DNA of 64,000 nt from Larix kaempferi. Its lineage: Eukaryota > Streptophyta > Pinopsida > Pinales > Pinaceae. Made by a program: the position numbers and the translations under genes. The notes below the pieces were generated by a model that saw only the letters and a program-made list of their open reading frames with translations, searched no databases and was not told the origin of the DNA. Positions within the stretch are counted from its first letter, which is position 1. Each line of letters starts with the position of its first letter. This document shows, in pieces, positions 34,481-43,749 of this stretch. The stretch spans positions 7,316,001 to 7,380,000 of the forward strand of contig BSBM01000186.1 in NCBI GenBank assembly GCA_027924585.1, read 5' to 3'.

Positions 34481-36420
34481 ATTGAAAAATTCAAAAGTGA
34501 GCAAGAAAGGTGTTTTCTTGCTACGTGGTTTCCGATTTCTAGGTTTAGAGTATGTCTCTAGATTGTTGTTCTAAGCCTCCCTGGGCTTGTTGACAATCAT
34601 GATTTTCGGCAGACTCTCTCATTGCAGGGATTTTCAGAAGTTCAAAGAGAGAAATATTAGCTTTTACTCTTTTCAAGTCCTCAATGAGGCTGTATTCTAT
34701 TTCAGGAATTAAAGTTTCCTTATGTCCTGGTGCTTTACCTATGTTTGGTGTGGGTGTTGAAGTGTAAGCTTCTTTTGTGGGTTGTCCTTTACTCCTTGTA
34801 TTATAGGGATGTTGGATATTAAATACAACCTCAAGCTCATCTTCCTCCTCAGCCATGGGAAGTTCTAAAAGAAGCTAATTGTGTTTGTCCATTGATCTTC
34901 TACTTCATCTGGTGGTTCAGGATCTTGATTCTCTTATGGATTTTCATCTTGCTAATCAGGAGAATTATATGATTTTAAAACCAAATCCTTAAAGATAGAA
35001 ATAATTTCTTCAGAATTCAATCCTTCATCAAGATTAGGTGGGACAAGGTTTTGTGGGGGTTGGTAAGGTCTTCTGAAAGGTTGTCTGTTGAACCCCCTGT
35101 TAATGTTCTAGTTTTCTGTGTTGCCTTTCTTTAGGTCTACCATTTCATTTGATATATTTTCGAGGAACTTCTTCATGTCATTCATCTCAAATGGGTCCTT
35201 TTTTTGCACTGTGGGTTTTGGAGGATTTTCTTTCTTTCTTTTGGAGGTAGAAGGTTTTTCATTTGGAACATCAGGGTTGTCTTTCAAACATAATATATAA
35301 TTTTCCACCTAGATAGCCTCAGCAAATGCCTCCTACATGATAGATTTACCTGCTCTTTTTACCCACATAGCAATGGGAATAGGTAAACCTTTAACATAAT
35401 AAGAAACCAGTAGTTCTTCTGCAGGAAGAACAGTGGTAGGGATTCTATTTTTCAAGTATGAAAACCTTTGATTGTAATCTTTAACTCTTTCCTTGCCTCT
35501 GATTTTCATTGAGGACAAGTCTATAACCAAGTCTTCTAGAGTCTCTTCATCTCCAAACATCTGGATGAACATTTTTTCAAAGTCATCCCATGAAGAGATG
35601 GATCTAGATTTCAAGGCAAAGTACCAAGTGGATGCTTTCCCTTGGAAGGTATAAGGAAACAATCTACGGCTACATCTTCATGAATGACATTCCTAAGTCT
35701 GATGGCCTGCATAAAAGTTTTAATGTGATCAAGGGCAGGTGATTTCTCATCAGGATCAAACTTAGGGATCCACTTTTCAGGGTTTTTAGGGAGTCTGTGT
35801 TGTTCTCCAACTATAAACACAGCATCCTGGTCCAACCAGGGTCTGTTTCCACCTTCCGCCATGTGTATGTCTTTTGAAGATGAACTAGAGTCTGACTCAC
35901 TATGTGATGACTCATCAGAAGAGGATGATGAATATGAAGGAGGTGTTGGGGGTGGTCCACCTGTGGCAACATTTGGTTGGCCTTGTTCTGTTTCCTCGAA
36001 TAATGTGTCAAGGTTGAAATTGGGAAGCAGATTGTGGCGAGGTGAATTATGTTGTTCAGGATTCGGGCCACCTGAATTTTGATTATCTGAATTATTAACT
36101 TGCGGATCGATGTTCTGTTGATGTTGAATTGTTGCTAATCCAAGATTATGCTCTTTTGATATTCTTCATTGTAACCTAGCAACACTATCAGAAGAACCTT
36201 TAAGTAATTGTTCAAGTGTGAGGGGTCCCCTAGTGGGTGATATAAAAATGATATTGACCCTCCTAGTTTCCTTCTCTATCGCAGGGGTAGCAGGAATGAT
36301 GGTTGGATCTTGCACCGGTTGTTCAGTAGAGGTTGGTTCCTGCGTGTGACTACGAGTGAAAATCGGTATTCTTGTTGGAGGAGGTCTGTTGGTGTTTCAT
36401 TTAGGCATAATTTGCTTGTG
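34481..36420 (-). pseudogene. Element C gag
   Basis: From about 36100 leftward the N-terminal part is Pro/His/Gln-rich and broken. The capsid-like core includes WIPKFDPDEKSPALDHIKTF near 35750. It continues after a frameshift with QGKASTWYFALKSRSISSWD and FEKMFIQMFGDEETLEDL (35660-35500), the Retrotrans_gag pattern. A Lys/Pro-rich linker (35308-35108) and an acidic segment with YNTRSKGQ (near 34800) precede the protease. I saw no clear zinc knuckle. At least four frame breaks are present. Confidence 0.8.
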
Positions 36421-36438
36421 GCCCTCCTTCTAGCACCA
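36421..36438 (-). promoter_or_regulatory. Primer-binding site of element C
   Basis: On the element's strand TGGTGCTAGAAGGAGGGC begins two bases after the LTR end (CAACA). The TGG start and position fit a tRNA primer site. I cannot assign the tRNA. Confidence 0.5.
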
Positions 36439-36440
36439 TT

Positions 36441-37148
36441 TGTTGAATCCCCGGATGTGTAGGTTGCTGGAATGGGTTCCAAGTCTAGCAACAGAGGGTG
36501 AAAACCCAGACTGGAAGGATTCAAAAGAATCTACGCAAGAGAAATTCTATCCCTGACCTGTTTGGTGTAGTTAACTCCCACGGATACAAAGGCCTCCGCT
36601 GGAACTTATGGGTTTTGATCCTCAAAGGATCAGTCTTCCTGTGAGGGAATATTAAAATTTCCTAACTCCAAAATGGATCTAAACCTAGAATAAATCTACC
36701 TTAAAGGAAATCTAAACTAAGTCATATCTAATATAAGAGAAGTGTTTTGACTGTATGTAGGATAACTTGTTTGATTTTAAATAAGTCATTTCACCAACTT
36801 AACAGAAATGTAAAATTGGATCTTTCCTTATGACTTCAAAATACAATCAGGCAATGAAAATTAATTGATAATAGTTTAAACATTATGTGCATGCAATATT
36901 ATCCTGTAGTTCTTATGTTAATTGAAAAATTAACATGAATTTATAATTTATGTTAATCATTTCCAGAAATAGATAAATATTTTAATTAAATAAATTCAAT
37001 TAAAACATAAAGATACACAGACCATGAATTAAGACAAATCCAAATCATAGATCAATGCATTAATGACTGATTGCAAAATCAAAACAACATTCATTCAATA
37101 TTTAAGGTGAAGAAATTAGATATCATCAAAGAAATTTGATAACATAGA
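36441..37148 (-). repeat. 5' LTR of element C, truncated
   Basis: It matches 12129-12836 closely, then similarity stops abruptly after GATAACATAGAC. About 1 kb of the far (U3) end found in the 3' LTR is absent, so this LTR has lost its promoter half. Confidence 0.72.
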
Positions 37149-37494
37149 CAAAGAGGATTCCAAAAGAAACTAACTTTTATTCATCAAGTCTGCAAAAAAT
37201 TACAAGATCTCAAGTGAAGCAGCGTTTCTCCGGTCCTTCTCTGGTGATTTTCTCCCCCCCCTCCTACCCCATGAGACTTTTGTCCTTTAAATAATAATTA
37301 CAAAATAGTTATAAAAGGAACAGGTTCCCATAAGAGAGGGATTACAAAATCAAGTTCCACTGCTAAATCATCTCCGCGAGCGATTAATACTTAACAACTC
37401 CCGAAATTCCCAAAGGAATTCATTACATACATTCGGAGAAATATCCCATAGTGAATTGTGAAAAATAACAACAACCCACTAGCTTCCCGCGACA
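37149..37494. other. Unassigned DNA flanking the truncated LTR
   Basis: No gene is visible. TTTTATTCATCAAG near 37190 resembles the AATAAA-containing side of a minus-strand LTR, so this may be part of another decayed element. Confidence 0.35.
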
Positions 37495-37830
37495 AATAAC
37501 AAGGGAACATAAATATCTTTCTTAGAAGATTCATGATGATCAACAATATCCTCAAAATCTAAAAAGTTGGCCACTTGTTCTTCCTTCAAAGGGATTGGTG
37601 GAGTGACAGGTACTTCATTGATTATAAAATCCTGGATAATGGTATCATCTCAATCAGCTGGTTTTTCAGTGATCTTCCTTCTCTTCCTCTGAGGGATCCA
37701 TATGCACATGGATTGAATCTCAGAGTCCTCTTCTTCACTATCACTGCTTTCATCTGAAACACCTGCATCAAAAGGTGGCGACACAAGTTCTTGGTATAGA
37801 AGAGGCTGAAGTTCTTTCTCTTCACAATGG
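37495..37830 (-). pseudogene. Unrecognised acidic protein fragment
   Basis: Leftward from about 37830 an open stretch has a Ser/Asp/Glu-rich segment (SDESSDSEEEDSEIQS), a basic IPQRKRRKI motif like a nuclear signal, one stop, then an acidic tail ending YVPLLFVAGS and a stop at 37495. The composition looks like real coding sequence rather than noise, perhaps the C-terminus of a transposon protein. I recognise no family. Nothing upstream extends it. Confidence 0.35.
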
Positions 37831-37849
37831 GCTATAGGGATTAGAGAAT

Positions 37850-39330
37850 GAATTGTGAGGGTTTTGGGTAGAGGTTATAATCACTATATAATGAGTTTTT
37901 ATGTTTTTTGGCATTACACATATATGGACATATAGGTTATAATGAGTTTAATAATTACTTAGGTTATGAGTTATAGGAGAAAAAGTATATGGGTTAGGCT
38001 TTATAGGAATCATGGATTCATGGATTCAGTGTTATAGAAGTAGAGATATTTTGGGGTTAAGTGTTACAATTAACGATTTCAAGGATTAATATTTATGGGT
38101 TAGGAATTATAAATGTTATGTTTTTTAAAGTTTAAGGTTTGGAATTATAGAGATTATATGGATTACAAATTATAATGATTAGATGTTTTGAGTTATAGAG
38201 ATTAATGTTTTGAGTTATAGAGATTAAGGATTAGGGATAGTGATGGTCACAAGAGATATAAATTATGGATTAAAAATGTTATTGTGGTTAAATGTTAGGC
38301 TTTATAGTTCGTATTGGTTATAGGGACTAATCGTGATAATGCTATTTTTTAAGGTGTAAAGGTCAACGCTAGGGTTTATAGATTATAAGTTCTTCTAGAG
38401 GATAAGGGTTAGGAATTAAAGTTTAGGGGGTTATGAAATTTAAGTGTTAAGAATTCAAGTTTATAAGGCTCAAGATTTGTATGGGGTGTAATGTTAATGA
38501 CTATATGCATTAGGTTTTAAGGGGTTTGAGATTAAATATTAGAATCCATATAATAATTATGGGCGACATGCAATAGAAGCTTGATGTTATAGGTGTATTA
38601 AGTTAAGTCTTAGGTTAATAAGGCTAATAGGGGTTATAATTTACGAGTTAATATTTAAAAGGGTTAGGATTTATTCATGCTGGGGTCGAGGGTAATATGG
38701 GTTAGGGGTTAAGGGTCACTTGGGTTATAGTAGTTAAGACTAATTTGAATTATGGGTTATGGGTCTTAGTGGTGAAACCATACAAGAGTTATTGAATTTA
38801 AAATCTTCATAAATTAAAGTTGTTAAGGATAATTGAATTATAGGGGTTAGAATTCATAATTTTTTTATGCAGTAAAGAGATTTTGGTTTAAGTTTTAAGA
38901 GGTTTAACAATTATATGTGTTCATATTTTTTTTGATATTGGAATTACCGATTATAAGTTTTAGAAGTTGTGTGGTTACAAATTATTGAAAATAAGAGTTC
39001 TAAAGTTTTGGCCTTATGTTTCATAAGAATTTTAATGAGTAGGTTTGAGGGTTGTAAAATTTAGGTGTTATATGCATTAATGGTTAATATTAAGGCTTAT
39101 AGATATTATTGGTTTAAAGATGCAATGATTTACAAACTTAAATATTTTAAAATGTGTAGGGTTTGTAAGGATTTTGTTTTAAGAGTTAGTGATTACAAAG
39201 TTATATGGATTAAATGATATAGGGGTAAGAGTAGATGAGGATTATAAAGTTCATGTGTTCCATGGGTTGGGTGTTATAAGGGTTAAAGTATAGAAGTGTT
39301 ATAAAGTATAGGTGTTATAATATGGCATAT
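37850..39330 (+). repeat. C-poor degenerate repeat tract with GGGTTA/GGTTATAG motifs
   Basis: Over ~1.5 kb the + strand is nearly free of C and built from variants of GGTTATAG, GGGTTAGG, TTATAGGGATTA and GAGTTATAGAGATTA at roughly 15-25 bp spacing. GAGTTATAGAGATTA occurs twice in tandem near 38200. The motifs resemble diverged telomere-like sequence but no exact TTTAGGG array is present. No gene is visible. Confidence 0.6.
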
Positions 39331-41860
39331 GTATATGCTCTAACTACTAAGTTAAGAGATTTTATATCCTATGGTGCTTCAATAGAGAATTAATGAGGGT
39401 CCTTTGTTATAAAACTTTAAATATTGTGTATACACATTGAACACTGAACTTGGTGCATATTAGGAGTGCTTATTTGGGAATGACCTCCCTCCATCTATTG
39501 CTAACACAATGGAATCTTAGTTCCTAGCAACAAAAAAGGAAACATGTATCATGATACCATGCGAGAAAATTGTTTCCAAGCAATTTCTCAAAATGGTCCT
39601 ACAGATACACTCCACATAATACATTTAATAATTACCCTGATGGCCTAATGTATACAATATAAATATACATTGAAAAAAATTATCTTCAACATTATCCTAA
39701 TTTAAATATTCCAATTAAATGTTATATATAAAAAGAGAGGGAAGGATATCATTAACTATTAAAAATACCCTTACAAATTTACTTTTAAAAACATCCAAGA
39801 ATCCAAATACTAACCTTAAAATACACTAATAATAATTATAATCTAATAAAATTTAATCTATTTCAACAACCAAAATAGAAAAATTCGATATGTTATATAT
39901 CATAAAATATATACAAAATCAATTCGAATCAAACTCAATCGCTAATATTTTGTAAACTCAATTACCAATATATAATTTTAATCAAATTTAATTACTTAAT
40001 GCGAATCCAATTACTATCATATTGATAATTGGCTGTATCATTTCTAATCACACAAAAGATAAGTATTATTGAGTATACTAGAAAAGAGTACAAAATGTGA
40101 ACATGATCCTAGGTATTATATGATTATTATATGATATGTGTATTCACAATTAACAAACCAATTTCTGCATGTGACGTCAAATTGGGATTGGTAAACTATA
40201 TTACCATGATAATGACCAACCAAGAACACTCAATCTAGTCTAGTTTTTGTGTCCCATCCTTACACATTTGGTTTGGAATTTTGAGGTAGAAAATGTATCC
40301 CAAAACAAAACATTTACTATCAAAACTATATTTATAAGAACTAATATGATTTGATGATGTCAACCATAAGGGTAAATACATTTAGAGGGAAATGGTTAAC
40401 ACTATTTTTTTCTATTTTATTTTCAACTTATCCCGTTGTACATTTACTCATGAGTGTGAGTACTTGTTCAATGTGAAATTAAATTCCATATCCAACTAGT
40501 AGCTACTTGGCATAAGATACCCTTTGTAGGAAAAAACTTGAAATGAATTAAACAAACATACATTTCCTCAATGAAGTACACAAACATAAACACTATAAAT
40601 TATTTTCCTACATATGATTCCATCCAACAACTCTTGCAACAAAGTAACAAAGATCCATCCAACATGAGGAATAGAATATCGATTCAAGAGTTAATTGAAT
40701 AGAGTGCTTCAATACTCATTTTTAACCATTTAACAACTTGTGCACAATTTGACCCTACTATGTAGCCTTGAGTGAAAATATGGTTTGGTAGAAAATATAG
40801 TGTGATTTTGAAATGGTTAAGTTTAATACCTTTGGAGTGTTCAAGCATCTCTCATTTTTGTCATCTCATGTCACTAAGGCAGACTTCTCTATCAAGTAGA
40901 GATGCAAACTTTGTTCTATGAACATTTTGGGTATGTTTTATATCAATGTTGCGCTATAAATAAATATCCACTATGTGTCAAAATAATATTTTTAGAGTTT
41001 GATTGAACTATGTTGGAAATAATTATAGTATCCAATAAATTTGGATTGTATTGTATATTTTCATTACCTCAAACCATATGATCAGAGACATGCAAGAAAG
41101 GAGATCCAACCTAACTTTACAAAATTGAATTATAGGGAAAAAGAGTTTCAACTAAGGAATTGCAATGCCAATTGAGAATCTTAGTGATTATTTATATATT
41201 TATTTCATTTATAAGTTTTTTTTGTTTTACAAAATAGATTTTTTTTAAGATATATTTAAAAAATTTAGAATTAAATAAATTAATGTTATATATGTATGTG
41301 AGATTAATTAATTTTTCTATCAATTTTTTAACTTGTAATATATTTATTTTTAAATAAAATAAAAAAATATTTCAATAAAAAATATCTTATTATATTATAT
41401 GACATTCATTTTATTATAATAAAAGTGTAAATAATTAAATTATTTATATCTTTTGTGAAAAATCTTTCATGATTATAATGAATTACTTATTTAAGAATCT
41501 AATATGTGAAAAATGTGAAGAATACATAATTTACATTAAGTTAAGAGAAGAAGAAAAGCATAAATGATGTGAAAGTATACATAATTTACCTTAAGTTAAG
41601 AGAAAAAGAAAAGCATAAATGATAACCACATTATAATTCAACTAAAAAATAAAAATAATTGAATAAATTAATTAAAGATATAGGTTATCAAAATTTGACT
41701 AAATTAATTTTAAAATCAAATTAATAAATAACATAAAATCATTATCTTATGGTAATATTATTTATATTTTATTATCATAATCATTTAAGTTGTTAGTTGT
41801 TATTCCTAAGGGTTTCAAAATATGCACATGGAGAGTTGTCCACGTCAGTCTGAAAAGCAT
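39331..41860. other. AT-rich DNA without recognisable gene
   Basis: Very AT-rich, especially 41160-41780. A 55-bp tandem duplication (ATACATAATTTAC.TTAAG) lies at 41522-41631. No frame, LTR or RNA gene is supported. Confidence 0.6.
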
Positions 41861-41865
41861 GCCAA

Positions 41866-41898
41866 GTAGTCGTTATCATGTTATATGATAACGGCTAC
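41866..41898. repeat. 14-bp inverted repeat
   Basis: GTAGTCGTTATCAT and ATGATAACGGCTAC are near-perfect reverse complements separated by 5 bases. Confidence 0.7.
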
Positions 41899-42056
41899 TC
41901 TTAATCCAAAACGGTAATGTCGATTTATGAAAGAAAAAATTCTTTAATGGAATGGTATCCAAGGGTGATGTTATATGATAACGGCTACTCTTATCCAAAA
42001 CGGCAATGTTGATTTATGAAAGAAAAAATCCTTTAATGGAATGGTATCCAAGGGTG
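41878..42056 (+). repeat. 90-bp tandem duplication
   Basis: The segment from ATGTTATATGATAACGG to TATCCAAGGGTG is repeated immediately, with only a few differences. The second copy repeats one arm of the inverted repeat. Confidence 0.85.
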
Positions 42057-42547
42057 AGCGTACAATTTGAAATTCAAACAATTAGGGTAAATTGTAATTT
42101 CTTGAAAACGCTTTTATTGTTATTGCCTTTCCGATCTGGCAGATTTGGAAGTCGGGGAGATATTAGTGGCTCCATGGATGCAGCTACTGTTGGAGAGAGG
42201 AGGCTAGGGTTTCTGTGTTCGCAGCTCCATATAGTGCTCTACCATATTTGGGAGCTAATTCCATGGTCCCCGTCCATGCCTTGCTTTCTCTGAGGCACGT
42301 CCAAATGGAAGCTCGAAAGGAGGTTATGATGTAGGTCCCCTTGTCATCAGCACTGATCAGATGCGAGATAACTTCAACGTTAACGCCAGATACGATATGA
42401 TAAGTTTGTGACAGATGATGGAAAGGCATGTACCGGCAGACGAGGCTTAGCGTCCCTGGATCAATTATGCCCAACAGCTGTATTTACGTTGTATCCTCGT
42501 CTTCTTGCAATCCATCCTCCGGAAGAAAGAAAGAAAGATTGACAAAG
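42057..42547. other. Unassigned low-copy-looking DNA upstream of the reductase pseudogene
   Basis: Base composition is balanced, unlike the AT-rich DNA to the left. Short open frames occur on both strands (for example 42174-42293 + and 42474-42184 -), but I recognise none. It may include the former 5' flank of the reductase. Confidence 0.35.
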
Positions 42548-42940
42548 ATGAGCACCGCTAGCGCCGTCCCTGCACCGGAGGAGGATACATTGGATCATGG
42601 CTCGTAAAGACTCTGCTGGGGAATGGCTACACCGTGCATGCCACTATCAGAGATCCAGGAAACCCATCAAAGCATTCATGCCTCCTCTCTCTCCCAAGAG
42701 CCCACGAGAGGCTTCGCCTTTTCAGAGCAGATCTGTGCGACGAAGAGAGCTTCGATCTTGCTATCCATGGCTGCCACGGCGTCTTTCATGTGGTCACTCC
42801 GACAGATTTCGGTGGTGGTGGTGTCGTCATCTCATCCAAGAAATTATTAGATTTGGGATTCAAATATAAATACAGTCTGGACCAGATTATTGATGACAGC
42901 CTCAAATATTTTCAGAAACTGGGCATACTCATTCACTGAC
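42548..42940 (+). pseudogene. Dihydroflavonol/anthocyanidin reductase-like pseudogene, middle missing
   Basis: After ATG at 42548 the sequence encodes [11 protein letters not shown] and then shifts frame. From 42577 it reads [14 protein letters not shown], followed by [22 protein letters not shown] and [15 protein letters not shown]. This is the N-terminal NADP-binding Rossmann part of the plant dihydroflavonol-4-reductase/anthocyanidin reductase/cinnamoyl-CoA reductase group. It then jumps, still in frame, to the family's C-terminus ([14 protein letters not shown] to GILIH and a stop at 42940). About 200 residues of substrate-binding domain are absent. The bases before the Gly-rich loop are also missing, apparently by a deletion between two ACCGG repeats. 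It cannot encode an active enzyme. Confidence 0.8.
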
Positions 42941-43029
42941 AACCTGGACTTAATTTCATCACGATATTAAGGAATCATTGGCAGGGTAGAATATGTCCAG
43001 TTTTATGAGCAATGTTGTTTGATGATGGA
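42941..43029. other. Spacer
   Basis: No feature is seen between the reductase relic and the duplicated exon-like segment. Confidence 0.4.
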
Positions 43030-43400
43030 AAGCCAGTGGAGGAGGAGGTTTGCCTGCAGACTGAAGTGAGACCCATTCCACCCCACATTCAAACTAGTTG
43101 CGGGCACAGAAGAGAAGCTTTGGATGGTCTACTTCGCTGACACTTGCACTCTCAAGGCATATCCCCACTCAGACTTACGCCCACCTCAACAATGGCTCGA
43201 GGAAACTGGATCTTGGCGCCTCAGATTGCGGGCACGGAAGAGAACCTTTGGATGGTCTACTTCCCTGACACTTGCACTCTCAAGGCATATCCCCACTCAG
43301 ACTTACGCCCACCTCAACAATGGCTCGAGGAAACTGGATCTTGGCGCCTCAGTTTCTGTTCTGATACCCATTTACCTGGGCTTTGTTGGGCGTAATAATT
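43030..43400 (+). pseudogene. Agenet/Tudor-like exon relic with internal 128-bp tandem duplication
   Basis: The frame contains KLWMVYFADTCTLKAY, HSDLRPPQQWL and a following GNW/GSW. The pattern Val-Tyr-Phe.Asp..His..Leu-Arg..Gln.Trp..Gly.Trp is reminiscent of plant Agenet/Tudor chromatin-reader domains. The 128-bp core is tandemly duplicated (43098-43225 and 43226-43353). Both copies lack one C compared with the copy at 48541-48740, which shifts the frame at Gln-Trp-Leu. The family call is an inference from pattern only. Confidence 0.4.
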
Positions 43401-43474
43401 CATAGAGGATTTCGTAATCATCGTTCGTAGCGTGGATTTCTGTCACTTATTTCAGAAGCTCCGGCAGAGATCAT

Positions 43475-43479
43475 ATAAC
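43475..43479. repeat. Target-site duplication ATAAC, left copy (element F)
   Basis: ATAAC precedes the LTR at 43480 and recurs at 48531-48535. Confidence 0.92.
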
Positions 43480-43736
43480 TGAAGGTTGGAGGCAGAAATA
43501 AAACAAAGATAATGCGGAATGAGCTACGGCTCTTCAATCTTCATTCATAAACGGAGATCAACTGATATAATACAATCAAGAACGTAATGCGTATTTAAAC
43601 ACTTATGGAAAACCCTAAAAGCTTTAACCTAGCTTTTGCATGCATGCAAAGCATGCTGTTGCATTTATTAACTAAACTTCTATTTAGTAACTCAAGTAAA
43701 AGCTAAAGCTAACTGAAGTAATTACTATTTCTAACA
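43480..43736 (-). repeat. 3' LTR of element F
   Basis: TGAAGGTTGG to TTTCTAACA on the + strand, 257 bp, matching 48274-48530 base for base by eye. It contains the GCATGCATGCAAAGCATGC palindromic segment. Confidence 0.95.
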
Positions 43737-43749
43737 CTCCCTCTTAATT
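43737..43749 (-). promoter_or_regulatory. Polypurine tract of element F
   Basis: CTCCCTCTTAATT on the + strand is AATTAAGAGGGAG on the element's strand, abutting the 3' LTR and overlapping the stop end of the ORF. Confidence 0.8.

Larger units (their letters stand above)
12129..37148 (-). mobile_element. Element C: Tat-like Ty3/gypsy retrotransposon, split by element D
   Basis: The 3' LTR is at 12129-13905 and a truncated 5' LTR at 36441-37148. Reading leftward the order is gag, protease, archaeal-type RNase H, [element D, 18016-33481], RT, RNase H, integrase, 3' non-coding region. Without D it is about 9.5 kb. The frame runs smoothly across the D insertion point, so C was still open there when D arrived. 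A second RNase H is the hallmark of the Tat clade of plant Ty3/gypsy elements. Stops and frameshifts now break gag and pol. It lies against the cut gag of element A and probably inserted into it, but the missing end of the 5' LTR prevents a target-duplication check. Confidence 0.82.
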
